Assembly (NCBI GenBank): GCA_022779465.1
Contig: JALFTB010000036.1
Location: 1-64,000, forward strand
Reading direction: 5' to 3'
DNA length: 64,000 bases
DNA from: CAG-533 sp022779465
GTDB taxonomy: Bacteria > Bacillota_I > Bacilli_A > RF39 > UBA660
Each line of letters starts with the position of its first letter. The stretch's first letter is position 1. This document shows, one piece after another, positions 8,471 to 16,100 of the stretch. The position numbers and the translations under genes were made by a program. A model generated the notes under the pieces. The model did not search any database. It was not told the DNA's origin and saw only the letters and a program-made list of their open reading frames with translations.

Positions 8471-10569
8471 GCTCTTTTCACCTCTACCATTTCATAGGTT
8501 TCGAATACATCTTTTTCTTTAATATCATTAAAGTTTTCAATTGTGATTCCACATTCAAAACCATTTTTAACTTCTTTAACTGTATCTTTTTCTCTTTGTA
8601 ATGAAGATATTACGCCGTCATAAATAATTACTCCATCTCTGATAATTCTTACTTGAGATTTATTTTTAATTAGTCCTGATGTTACGATTACACCAGCGAT
8701 TGTTCCAACTTTACTAAATTTAAATAATTTTTTAACTTCAGCATTACCAGTAACTTTTTCTTCATATTCTGGATCTAGCATACCTTTCATGGCTGCTTCC
8801 ATTTCTTCAACTAATTTATAGATTATTTGATATAGTCTAATTTCTACGTTGTAACGTTTTGCTACTTCTTTAGTTATTGCTGATGGAATAACATTAAAGC
8901 CAATTACGATAGCATTTGAAGCATTTGCTAAAACGATATCGCTTTCGGTAATAGTTCCAATTCCACTTCTAATAACTTTAATTTTAACGCCTTCAACGTC
9001 GATTTTTTCAAGTGAGTTTTTAACTGCTTCTTCGGAACCTCTAACATCACATTTTAAGACAACATTGATTTCTTTAACTCCACTTTGAATTTTGTTAAAT
9101 AAATCTTCAAATGATACTACTTCTTTCTTTTGTGATTTGTTTTTAGAAGCGATTAATCTCTTTTCAGCTACTTCACGAGCTTGTTTTTCAGTTTCGAAAG
9201 CCATAAATTTATCACCAGCAGATGGATTATCATTTAAACCAGTTATTTCAACTGGAGTACTTGGTCCAGCACTAATGATATTTTCACCTTTATCATTTCT
9301 TAGGGTTCTGATACGACCATGAGTAGTTCCAACTACTACATAATCTCCTAATCTTAATGTACCATTTTGAATTAATAAGCTAGCTACACCGCCGATATTT
9401 TTATCGATTCTTGATTCAATAACAGTACCAATTGCATATCTATTTGGGTTTGCTTTTAGTTCTCTTACTTCGGCAATTGTAGCTACTGTTTCTAGTAAAT
9501 CATCAATTCCCATTCCGGTTTTAGCAGAAATATTAACAAATGGAATATCGCCACCCCATGCTTCTGGAGTAACATTTAAAGCTGCCATTTCTTCCATTAT
9601 TTTATCTGGTCTAGCATCGGCTTTATCCATTTTATTAACTGCTACTACAATGGGAACGTTTGCTGATAAGGCATGATCGATTGCTTCTTTGGTTTGAGGC
9701 ATTACACCATCATCAGCTGCTACTACGATAATTACAATATCAGTTACACTAGCACCTCTAGCACGCATTTCCGTAAATGCAGCATGTCCTGGGGTATCTA
9801 TAAATGTTATTTTTTTATCTTTGTATGTTATTTGATATGCACCGATTGCTTGAGTGATACCACCAGCTTCTCCTTCAGCTACATTAGAATTTCTAATATA
9901 ATCTAAAAGAGTTGTTTTACCATGGTCAACATGTCCCATAACAGTAATTACTGGGGGTCTATCTACTAAGTCTTCAGCTTTATCAACAATTTCATATTCT
10001 TCAAAATTAGTGATATCTTGAGTTTCACTTTTCTTTAAGGTTTTACCATAATCAAGAGTTAGAATTTCAGCTGTTTCAAAATCAATTGTTTGATTTAAAT
10101 TTAGCATTGTTCCTAAACTCATTAATTTTTTAATTATTTCAGCATTGTTTATTCCTAAACTTTCAGCTAATTTGCCTACTGTCATTCCTTCTTCATAAAC
10201 AACAATATTTTCATCAGCAACATTATTAGCTAGTTTAGTTTTATTTTTATACATTGCTTTTTTCTTTTTTAAATAATCATTATTATCTTTATTATTTTGA
10301 TTATTTTTCTTTTTTAATTTTTGCTTTTTTACTGTATAATCCTTTTGGTCTCCTAAAATTTCATCTACAGCATCATCTAGAGCATCGATATCATCGAAAT
10401 TTGCTTCACTATCAGTACTAATTAAATTCATTGAATTATCTAGCATTATGATGTCATCATCTGATAACATGAAATTTCCATCATTTGCTTTAATACCTAA
10501 TTCCTTACATTGATTTAATACTTCTTGAATTGTAAAATTCATTTCGTTTGCATAATCTTTAATACTCAT
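8467..10569 (-). CDS. infB: Translation initiation factor IF-2
   Basis: GTPase that brings fMet-tRNA to the 30S P site. A GTG three codons further upstream overlaps the GAGGTG ribosome site, so the ATG six bases after that site is taken, giving 700 residues. An IF2_N-like helix begins SIKDYANEM; a short Lys/Asn-rich linker follows. The G domain has GHVDHGKT (about residues 212-219), DTPGHAAF and NKMD, then the IF-2 domains II-IV. The N-terminal region is much shorter than in Bacillus subtilis or E. coli. ylxQ, usual between ylxR and infB, is absent. Confidence 0.97.
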   Translation of the reverse strand: MSIKDYANEMNFTIQEVLNQCKELGIKANDGNFMLSDDDIIMLDNSMNLISTDSEANFDDIDALDDAVDEILGDQKDYTVKKQKLKKKNNQNNKDNNDYLKKKKAMYKNKTKLANNVADENIVVYEEGMTVGKLAESLGINNAEIIKKLMSLGTMLNLNQTIDFETAEILTLDYGKTLKKSETQDITNFEEYEIVDKAEDLVDRPPVITVMGHVDHGKTTLLDYIRNSNVAEGEAGGITQAIGAYQITYKDKKITFIDTPGHAAFTEMRARGASVTDIVIIVVAADDGVMPQTKEAIDHALSANVPIVVAVNKMDKADARPDKIMEEMAALNVTPEAWGGDIPFVNISAKTGMGIDDLLETVATIAEVRELKANPNRYAIGTVIESRIDKNIGGVASLLIQNGTLRLGDYVVVGTTHGRIRTLRNDKGENIISAGPSTPVEITGLNDNPSAGDKFMAFETEKQAREVAEKRLIASKNKSQKKEVVSFEDLFNKIQSGVKEINVVLKCDVRGSEEAVKNSLEKIDVEGVKIKVIRSGIGTITESDIVLANASNAIVIGFNVIPSAITKEVAKRYNVEIRLYQIIYKLVEEMEAAMKGMLDPEYEEKVTGNAEVKKLFKFSKVGTIAGVIVTSGLIKNKSQVRIIRDGVIIYDGVISSLQREKDTVKEVKNGFECGITIENFNDIKEKDVFETYEMVEVKRA

Positions 10570-10584
10570 AAGAGTCACCTCTTT

Positions 10585-10839
10585 CTATAATAATTTTAAT
10601 AATTCATCATATATTTCATTATTTACATCCATTTCAAATATATGATTTAAGATTTTTTTCTTTCTTGCTGTTTCAATTATTTCAGCATCCTTTTTTAAAT
10701 AACAACCTTTGCCATTTTGTTTTCCAGTTAAATCAATATTAACTTTTCCATCAGAGCATACTACTCTAATTAGTTCTTGCTTTGGTAATTTTTCTTTTGA
10801 TACTATGCACATACGCATAGGTATTTTTCTAGTTTTCAT
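10585..10839 (-). CDS. ylxR: YlxR family RNA-binding protein (RnpM)
   Basis: 84-residue YlxR/DUF448 protein; the B. subtilis member binds RNase P RNA and modulates it (named RnpM). The conserved features RKIPMRMCIVSKEKLPKQELIRVV and KGCYLKKD are visible. It overlaps the nusA end by 11 bases and sits 15 bases before infB, keeping the nusA-ylxR-infB order. The ribosome site AGAGGG lies inside nusA. In most Bacillota the L7Ae-type gene ylxQ comes next; here there is no room for it. Confidence 0.92.
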   Translation of the reverse strand: MKTRKIPMRMCIVSKEKLPKQELIRVVCSDGKVNIDLTGKQNGKGCYLKKDAEIIETARKKKILNHIFEMDVNNEIYDELLKLL

Positions 10840-11947
10840 TTCCCTCTTTAGTTACTTGTTCTAAAGTTTTAACATTGATTCTAAATCTTGTTAATTTACT
10901 AGCTAATTTAATATTGATTCCTTTTTTACCAATGGCTAATGATAGGTTTTCATCGTTTACAATTGCTAGTGCTTCTCTTGTCTTTGTATTGTCAATAATG
11001 TTTACAATTACATTTTGAGCTGGACTTAAGGCGTTAGCAATAAATGTACTTTCATCTTCATCATATTTGATTAGATCAACTTTTTCACCATTTAATTCTG
11101 CTAAGATGCTGGCAATTCTTGAACCTTTTTCACCAATGCATGTTCCGATTGGATCGATTTGAGGATTAGTTGAATAAACAGCTACTTTGCTTCTTACTCC
11201 TGGTTCACGAGCTACGTTATAAAGAACTAAAGTTCCGTCTTGTAATTCAGGAATTTCAATTTCAAATAATCTCTTTACAAATCCACTATTTTTTCTTGAA
11301 CATAAAATAAGTGGTCCTTTTGGTGTTGATTCAATTTTTTGTAAATATACTTTAATTGATGAACCCATTTTAACTTCTTCTCCTGGGATCATTTCTGTTT
11401 TAGGTAAGATGCCTCTGGTTCTACCTAAATCAATGTAATAGTTTTTATTGTCTTCCATTGCTAATAAGCCAACCATTATTTCATCTTGTTTATCAGCAAA
11501 TTCTTCAATTATACTATTTTTTTCTGCTTCTCTAATTTTTTGAGTTAATACTTGTTTAGCAGTTGATGCTGCTACTCTACCGAAATCATGAGGAGTTACT
11601 TCTTCTTCGATTGTTTCTCCTACTTTAATTCCTGGTACTATTTTTTGAGCATCTTCTAAAAGAATTTGAGCATCTTCATTGATTTCTGGTTCTGTATATG
11701 TGATGTTTCCTTCTTCATCAACAATTTCTTCACCTTCAATGTAATCGTCTACAACAATTAAATATGAATATACTTTAATTTCTCCAGTTTCTCTATTAAT
11801 ATCAACTCTTACATTAGTTTTTGAATTAAAATTCTTTTTATACGCAGTTATTAATGCTTGTTCCATGCCTTCAAATACTACATCTTCACTGATTCCCTTT
11901 TCAGCTGTAATGTTTTTTAAGGCTTTTATAAATTCTTTTCCGTCCAT
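10829..11947 (-). CDS. nusA: Transcription termination/antitermination factor NusA
   Basis: Binds RNA polymerase and RNA, modulating pausing, termination and rRNA antitermination. 372 residues, like the short Bacillota form without the C-terminal acidic repeats. Order: N-terminal RNAP-binding domain (to about residue 130), S1 domain around KQDEIMVGLLAMEDNKNYYIDLG, then KH domains with GTCIGEKGSRIASI and LAIGKKGINIKLASKL. The RBS AGAGGATAATT overlaps the rimP stop, so the two are tightly coupled. NusA often autoregulates its operon; a leader hairpin before rimP could serve this. Confidence 0.97.
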   Translation of the reverse strand: MDGKEFIKALKNITAEKGISEDVVFEGMEQALITAYKKNFNSKTNVRVDINRETGEIKVYSYLIVVDDYIEGEEIVDEEGNITYTEPEINEDAQILLEDAQKIVPGIKVGETIEEEVTPHDFGRVAASTAKQVLTQKIREAEKNSIIEEFADKQDEIMVGLLAMEDNKNYYIDLGRTRGILPKTEMIPGEEVKMGSSIKVYLQKIESTPKGPLILCSRKNSGFVKRLFEIEIPELQDGTLVLYNVAREPGVRSKVAVYSTNPQIDPIGTCIGEKGSRIASILAELNGEKVDLIKYDEDESTFIANALSPAQNVIVNIIDNTKTREALAIVNDENLSLAIGKKGINIKLASKLTRFRINVKTLEQVTKEGNEN

Positions 11948-11949
11948 AA

Positions 11950-12201
11950 TTATCCTCTTTCTTTACTTGATATATCAAGTATATATTCTTCTTTTATTAA
12001 GTCATGTTTGTCAAGAATTGGATTAATTACATTTGTAGCTTCAACAATAGTATCTAAATCAATACCATTTACTTTATCAAGAACAATTTTTAAAAAGGGA
12101 TAATTGTTTTCAATAACATAATCAATACTACAAATTGAAATATCCATTTCTTTCATAGGACCTTCAATAAGGTCTCTAATTTCATCCAAAGTCTTTTGCA
12201 T
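11950..12201 (-). CDS. rimP: Short RimP: ribosome maturation factor lacking the C-terminal domain
   Basis: By position and sequence this is RimP, which helps 30S maturation, but it is only 83 residues where the family is about 150. The N-terminal domain is recognisable (IRDLIEGPMKEMDISICSIDYVIENN...FLKIVLDK, DTIVEATNVINPILD) and the protein ends at YILDISSKERG, where the family continues with SSPGLDR and an SH3-like domain. nusA begins 2 bases later, so no frameshifted remainder exists. AGGAGGTAT fixes the start; an upstream in-frame ATG extension has no ribosome site. Confidence 0.85.
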   Translation of the reverse strand: MQKTLDEIRDLIEGPMKEMDISICSIDYVIENNYPFLKIVLDKVNGIDLDTIVEATNVINPILDKHDLIKEEYILDISSKERG

Positions 12202-12222
12202 ATACCTCCTATACAATAATAA

Positions 12223-12245
12223 AAGTGGGAATATTCTGCCCACTT
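12223..12245 (-). promoter_or_regulatory. Leader hairpin of the rimP-nusA-infB operon
   Basis: Minus-strand transcript stem AAGTGGG (12239-12245) with CCCACTT (12223-12229), followed by a weak T-rich stretch. It lies between the promoter and the rimP ribosome site. It may be an attenuator or stability hairpin; function is inference. Confidence 0.45.
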
Positions 12246-12259
12246 AAATCTGTAAATAT

Positions 12260-12288
12260 ATTATACACTTTTATTAGTTTTTTGTAAA
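12260..12288 (-). promoter_or_regulatory. Sigma-A promoter of the rimP-nusA-infB-truB operon
   Basis: -35 TTTACA (12283-12288), -10 TATAAT (12260-12265), 17-base spacer. It lies 59 bases upstream of the rimP start. Confidence 0.8.
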
Positions 12289-12327
12289 GAAAAAATGTTG
12301 ATAAAGCCTTTTAGATATTGGCCTATC

Positions 12328-12747
12328 TTAAATTTCACCTAATACTTGAGGTGCATCTTTTGGTTCTTTTAACGCTAGATTTTGCTTTATAAAGTTTTCA
12401 ATTAAATTTATGTATGTATTATTGTCATCTGTTAAAGTGAAATTTGGTACTAACTTCTTATATGTTTTAGGTAAGATATTATCATTTGATAAATATAGTG
12501 TTGGTTTATTTGCTTTTAAAATCCATTTTAATTCTAGTTTATGCCAAAAGTTAGGTTTTGATAATTCTACGACGATAATATCAGCTTTATTAATTAAATC
12601 TTTTATATATTTAGTTTTATTTTCATCTGTCATTGGTAAAATTAGATTTTGAGATAGACAGATGGGACTTGATAGAATTTTCTTATATAAAGTATTTTTA
12701 TAATCAAATTTAGTTGAATGAGAAAAATAAACATTTAATCTAGCCAT
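12328..12747 (-). CDS. Hypothetical protein, nucleoside 2-deoxyribosyltransferase-like fold
   Basis: 139 residues. A N-terminal strand MARLNVYFSHST and a central NKADIIVVELSKPNFWHKLEL...KANKPTLYLS stretch resemble the Rossmann-like fold of nucleoside 2-deoxyribosyltransferases and TIR-like relatives: a strand ending in an E-L-S/P turn, a helix with a conserved Glu, then 'nkPt-L-yl'. No operon partner is close. A GGTGATAA site precedes the ATG. Family assignment is tentative; the real substrate, if any, is unknown. Confidence 0.55.
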   Translation of the reverse strand: MARLNVYFSHSTKFDYKNTLYKKILSSPICLSQNLILPMTDENKTKYIKDLINKADIIVVELSKPNFWHKLELKWILKANKPTLYLSNDNILPKTYKKLVPNFTLTDDNNTYINLIENFIKQNLALKEPKDAPQVLGEI

Positions 12748-12792
12748 TTATTATCACCTTAAAAAATTATATCATGTTATTAAAAAATTTGC

Positions 12793-12812
12793 TATAATAC
12801 TCTCACGAGGTG
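12793..12812 (+). promoter_or_regulatory. Extended -10 promoter and short leader of tmcAL, copy 1 of a duplicated 20-nt element
   Basis: TATAATACTCTCACGAGGTG, preceded by TTGC so the -10 is of the extended TGn type. The same 20 bases occur on the minus strand at 15623-15642 before another gene. The initiation point should be near 12805, so the message would have only about 11 nt before its ATG, almost all ribosome site. Confidence 0.7.
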
Positions 12813-12815
12813 TTT

Positions 12816-13916
12816 ATGGAAGTTGTAGGTATTATTTGTGAATATAATCCTTTTCATAATGGGCATTTATATCATATAAATAGAGTTAAAGAATTATTTC
12901 CAGATTCTTTATTGGTTTTAGTTTTAAATGGTTATTTTTTAGAACGTGGAGATATTAGTGTTTTAACTAAGGAAGATAAAGTTAAGATTGCTTTAGAAAA
13001 TAATGTTGATATTGTTTGTGAACTTCCTTTTGTATTTGGTTCGGAGTCAGCTGATACCTTTGCAGAAGCAGGAACTATTATTTTAAAGCATTTGGGAGTT
13101 ACTAAATTAGTGTTTGGTTCAGAATGTAATGACATTCAATATTTAAAAGAAATTGCTGAAAAACAATTAGATTCTAATTTTAGTATAAAAATTAAACAAT
13201 ATTTAAAGGAAGGTGTTAATTACCCTACTGCTTTAAATAAAGCAATTAGTTCTAATATTGATTCTCCTAATGATTTACTTGGTATAAGTTATATTAAGTC
13301 TATTATTAAAAATAAGTTAAAGATTGAACCTATTTGTATCAAGAGAACTAATGATTTTCATGATATAAATAGTGATGAGGAGATTGTTAGCGCATCTAAT
13401 ATTAGAGAAAAGATTAAAAATAATGTTTCAATAAAGAAATATACTAATTATGGTGATAAGGTTGTTAATATTGATGAAGATTTATTGTTTGCTCTATTAA
13501 AGATTAAAATTTTAACTGATCATAATTTAAGTTCTTATTTAACTGTTGATGAAGGTATTGAAAATAAATTAGTTAAGGAAATAAGTAATGTTCATACGAT
13601 TGATGAGTTAATAGAAAAAATTAAGTCTAAGAGATATACTTATAATAGAATTAAAAGGATGCTTATTCATATTTTAGTTGGTTTAACTAAATATGATCGA
13701 AGTAATATGTATATTGAATATGTTAAAATTTTAGGATTTAACAGTAATGGTCAAAAGTATTTAAAATCTTTAAAAAAAGATATTGTAATCGATCGTAAGA
13801 TTAGTGATAAGTATTTAAGTCAAAGATATGAATTAACTGCTGCTAAGATTTATGATATGTTAACTGGTCTTAATACTTTGGAATTTGAACTTAATAATAA
13901 ACCAATAAAAAAATAA
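12816..13916 (+). CDS. tmcAL: tRNA(Met) cytidine acetate ligase
   Basis: YlbM/TmcAL family: makes acetyl-adenylate and acetylates the wobble cytidine 34 of elongator tRNA-Met. 366 residues. The N-terminus VGIICEYNPFHNGHLYHI has the nucleotidyltransferase HxGH (14-17), followed by LVLNGYFLERGDISVL, ELPFVFGSESAD and KLVFGSEC. The reading frame extends two codons upstream to a GTG that is part of the AGGTG site, so the ATG is taken. Convergent with khpA, sharing a terminator. Confidence 0.93.
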   Translation: MEVVGIICEYNPFHNGHLYHINRVKELFPDSLLVLVLNGYFLERGDISVLTKEDKVKIALENNVDIVCELPFVFGSESADTFAEAGTIILKHLGVTKLVFGSECNDIQYLKEIAEKQLDSNFSIKIKQYLKEGVNYPTALNKAISSNIDSPNDLLGISYIKSIIKNKLKIEPICIKRTNDFHDINSDEEIVSASNIREKIKNNVSIKKYTNYGDKVVNIDEDLLFALLKIKILTDHNLSSYLTVDEGIENKLVKEISNVHTIDELIEKIKSKRYTYNRIKRMLIHILVGLTKYDRSNMYIEYVKILGFNSNGQKYLKSLKKDIVIDRKISDKYLSQRYELTAAKIYDMLTGLNTLEFELNNKPIKK

Positions 13917-13946
13917 ATATCGATTAAAATGAATCGATATTTATTT
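13911..13946. terminator. Bidirectional terminator between tmcAL and khpA
   Basis: Perfect 15-bp stem, 13911-13925 with 13932-13946 (core ATATCGATT/AATCGATAT), with A- and T-rich flanks. It contains both stop codons. Confidence 0.9.
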
Positions 13947-14175
13947 TTATTTTGTTTAATTTATGAGTATATGCATAGGCTTGAATCATGATTCTAATAG
14001 CACTTGCCATTTTACCACCTCTACCTATAATAGCACCCATATCACTTTCATGAACAATTATTTCTAACATGATTGTTTCATCATCTGAACTAAATTCTTG
14101 AATACTTACCATGTCAGGTTCTTTTACTAAACCTTTTACTAATGTTTCTGTAAACTCAATTAATTCTTTATGCAT
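13924..14175 (-). CDS. khpA: KhpA, KH-domain RNA-binding protein
   Basis: 83-residue single KH domain protein that in Bacillota pairs with KhpB (Jag) as an RNA chaperone linked to cell division and envelope growth. The GxxG loop is GRGG (51-54) in MGAIIGRGGKMASAIR. It follows rpsP by 2 bases, the standard rpsP-khpA order that in other Bacillota leads to rimM-trmD; here the operon ends in a terminator instead. Confidence 0.93.
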   Translation of the reverse strand: MHKELIEFTETLVKGLVKEPDMVSIQEFSSDDETIMLEIIVHESDMGAIIGRGGKMASAIRIMIQAYAYTHKLNKIKINIDSF

Positions 14176-14177
14176 TA

Positions 14178-14477
14178 TTAAGCCTCTTTTTTAGTAGATT
14201 TTTTAGTTTCAGTAGCTTTTGGAGCTTTATATTTAGCCCAAACTCCAGTTTTAGATAAAATATTTTTAACAGTATCTGTTGGTTGTGCACCATTGTTTAA
14301 CCATTTTAATACTTTTTCTTCGTCTACTGTAACATTGTTTTCTTTATAGATTGGTTGGTAAGTTCCAACTGTTTCAATAAATCTACCATCTCTAGGACTT
14401 CTAGAGTCAGCTGCTACAATACGATAGAATGGTCTTTGTTTAGAACCCATTCTTTTTAATCTTAATTTAACTGCCAT
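14178..14477 (-). CDS. rpsP: 30S ribosomal protein bS16
   Basis: Small-subunit assembly protein. 99 residues: the canonical VKLRLKRMGSKQRPFYRIVAADSRSPRDGRFIE, then a Lys/Thr-rich tail (KAPKATETKKSTKKEA) longer than in B. subtilis (90 residues). Ribosome site AAAGGAGG. Cotranscribed with khpA. Its promoter -35 lies inside the inverted repeat that ends the upstream cotE gene. Confidence 0.97.
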   Translation of the reverse strand: MAVKLRLKRMGSKQRPFYRIVAADSRSPRDGRFIETVGTYQPIYKENNVTVDEEKVLKWLNNGAQPTDTVKNILSKTGVWAKYKAPKATETKKSTKKEA

Positions 14478-14504
14478 GTTAATGCCTCCTTTTTCAATAA
14501 AATT

Positions 14505-14533
14505 ATATTATCATATTAGAAAATAAGTGTCAA
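14505..14533 (-). promoter_or_regulatory. Promoter of rpsP-khpA
   Basis: Perfect -35 TTGACA (14528-14533); the best-spaced -10 is TAATAT after a 17-base spacer, in an AT-rich stretch with overlapping alternatives (GATAAT, TATAAT). Confidence 0.65.
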
Positions 14534-14549
14534 CCTTTTTTAGTTGACA
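14527..14549 (-). terminator. Inverted repeat after cotE (weak terminator)
   Basis: 8-bp perfect arms GTGTCAAC (14527-14534) and GTTGACAC (14542-14549) around a T/A loop that contains the cotE stop codon. The downstream T-run is broken (TTATTTTC). The promoter-proximal arm is also the rpsP -35. Confidence 0.55.
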
Positions 14550-15055
14550 CCATTTAAATAATCTTCATTTATTTCAATATTATCATCTATTTCTTCATCA
14601 TAATCATCGAAATCATCAACAACATTAATTCTTACTTTAGTGTCACCTACTATTTCAACACCTAATTCTTTATCAACAGTTAATTTAATTGTATTATTTT
14701 CAGTTTTAACATCAGATACTGATGGTGCAGTTAGGGTTCTTACAATAATTTCATTATCATCTGTTAAAGTAATATTTTGTTTTAGATTAACATTGATAAT
14801 ATCTTCATAAGTAAATGTTCTAGCAATTACATTGGTTTTGGTATTGTTATCATATGAATACCAAATATTAATGTCATAACTTCCAGTTACACTAACTTTT
14901 CCGTTTTTATTATTGCCTTTAAAATTATGATTAATTATCCAGCAACCCAAGACATTACTGATATTATCTTCTAAAGAAACTTCATATACTTCTTTACTTT
15001 TTTTCTTAGTTTTACCAATTACGGCTTTTGTTACAATTTCTTTTAGATTAGCCAT
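14540..15055 (-). CDS. cotE: CotE family outer spore coat morphogenetic protein
   Basis: 171 residues with clear CotE hallmarks: LKEIVTKAVIGK at the start, LGCWIINHNFKG, GSYDINIWYSYDNNTKT, IVRTLTAPSV, ELGVEIVGDTKVRI and an acidic tail. CotE assembles on the forespore surface and recruits outer coat proteins. GTG three codons upstream is part of GGAGTG, so the ATG is chosen. A CATACATT box at 15076-15083 resembles a sigma-E -10, as expected for a mother-cell gene. The neighbouring DUF7666-like gene is broken by a stop codon. Confidence 0.9.
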   Translation of the reverse strand: MANLKEIVTKAVIGKTKKKSKEVYEVSLEDNISNVLGCWIINHNFKGNNKNGKVSVTGSYDINIWYSYDNNTKTNVIARTFTYEDIINVNLKQNITLTDDNEIIVRTLTAPSVSDVKTENNTIKLTVDKELGVEIVGDTKVRINVVDDFDDYDEEIDDNIEINEDYLNGVN

Positions 15056-15075
15056 CTTTATCACTCCTCTAATTT

Positions 15076-15083
15076 AATGTATG
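15076..15083 (-). promoter_or_regulatory. Possible sigma-E -10 box of cotE
   Basis: Minus-strand CATACATT, close to the B. subtilis sigma-E -10 (CATACANT), about 20 bases before the cotE start. No well-spaced -35 is evident, so tentative. Confidence 0.3.
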
Positions 15084-15104
15084 CATTAGCCTAGAAAAAG
15101 TACA

Positions 15105-15617
15105 TTATTTTTTGCTATTTTTAGATTTATATGATGGCTGATATGGTCTTTTAAAAGCGGATGTATCTTCATAATGATAATAATCTATATAATTATCAAT
15201 GGTAAATGATCTTCCTCTAAAATATTCGGCTTCTAAGTCAGTTAGTCTCATTGTTTGAATAAATCTTCTTAATCGAAATTCATTTAAAGAATCAGCATAT
15301 TCAATAATTTCTTTACGATTTAATATTCTATCTATTCTTAGTTTTGATGTGACATATAGTTCAAAATAGCCGTTGTATTCATCTTCATATTAAACTACAT
15401 CACCAAGAGATGTTACTTCGCAAATAACAACGTCTTCGTGAAGAGCATTACCAAAGCGTAAGGTATCTTCTAATCTTTTAGCAAAATGATAACCATTTTG
15501 TTTGGGAACAATTGGTTTTGTTGTTTCTAATATTTGGCCTACTTTACATTGCAAGCCGGCATTATTTTTAAAATCTGATTGATTACCAATAAATACTTTA
15601 TAGCCTTTGATTTCCAT
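15105..15617 (-). pseudogene. DUF7666-like gene interrupted by an in-frame TAA
   Basis: Codons 1-75 from the ATG at 15617 (MEIKGYKVFIGNQSD...YHFAKRLEDTLRFG...VVICEVTSLGDVV) end at TAA 15390-15392. The same frame then stays open for 94 more codons (EDEYNGYFELYVTSKLRID, KEIIEYADSL, SYKSKNSKK) to TAA at 15105-15107. The first half resembles the family that starts 'GYKVFN' and has GFHFCKKLED...VAEVEALGEV; those members continue into a second half, so one gene appears split by a nonsense codon. Ribosome site GAGGTG. Function unknown; near-neighbour of cotE. Confidence 0.7.
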
Positions 15618-15622
15618 GATAT

Positions 15623-15642
15623 CACCTCGTGAGAGTATTATA
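15623..15642 (-). promoter_or_regulatory. Extended -10 promoter and short leader, copy 2 of the duplicated 20-nt element
   Basis: Identical on the minus strand to the tmcAL element: TATAATACTCTCACGAGGTG, again preceded by a TGn. It joins promoter -10, initial transcript and ribosome site in one block before the DUF7666-like gene. Confidence 0.7.
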
Positions 15643-15694
15643 ACAAATGTTTAACATTTTTCAAATATATGTTATATTTATTATGGTGAAGAAA

Positions 15695-16069
15695 ATGGAT
15701 TGTTTATTTTGTAAGATTATTGAAGGTAGTATTCCTTCTAGAACTTTATATGAAGATGATATTGTTAAGGTTATTATGGATGTAAATCCAAATGCTAATG
15801 GTCATGTATTAGTTTTACCTAAAAAACATATAACTGATTTTGAAGAATTAGATGGAGAAACTATTGCTCATATTCATGGTGTTGCCAAGGATATGAAAAA
15901 ATTATTATATAAAGCTCTTAATCCTGATGGTCTTGTTTTAGTTAATAATTATGGTATTACGCAAGTTATTAAACATTATCATTTACATATTATTCCTGCA
16001 TATAAAGAAAAACAACCTCTTAGGGATGTTGAAGAAGTTTATAATCAAATTATGGAACAAAAAAACTGA
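15695..16069 (+). CDS. HIT family hydrolase
   Basis: 124-residue histidine-triad nucleotide-binding protein, probably cleaving nucleoside phosphoramidates or related dinucleotides in the cytoplasm. N-terminal MDCLFCKIIEGSIPSRTLYEDD, central DVNPNANGHVLVLPKKHI, and the catalytic triad H-Y-H-L-H-I-I near the C-terminus. The start at MDC fits the family; an ATG four codons upstream is possible because the ribosome site (GTGAAG) is weak. TGA stop lies within the shared terminator. Confidence 0.9.
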   Translation: MDCLFCKIIEGSIPSRTLYEDDIVKVIMDVNPNANGHVLVLPKKHITDFEELDGETIAHIHGVAKDMKKLLYKALNPDGLVLVNNYGITQVIKHYHLHIIPAYKEKQPLRDVEEVYNQIMEQKN

Positions 16070-16089
16070 TAAATAAATATCAGTTTTTT
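16060..16089. terminator. Bidirectional terminator between the HIT gene and rplT
   Basis: 12-bp stem AAAAAACTGATA (16060-16071) with TATCAGTTTTTT (16078-16089), T-runs on both strands. Confidence 0.9.
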
Positions 16090-16100
16090 TCAGCTTGTTC

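Noticed and set aside
10570..10578. GTG start extending infB by three codons
   Set aside because: That GTG is part of the GAGGTG ribosome site; the ATG six bases later is correct. The same reasoning moved starts of rimP, cotE, tmcAL, sipW, cdaA, gerB, spoIIAA, tsaE and others.
15390..15392. Reassigned TAA codon
   Set aside because: Most genes end at TAA or TGA followed by clean terminators, so reassignment is improbable; a nonsense mutation or read error is simpler.
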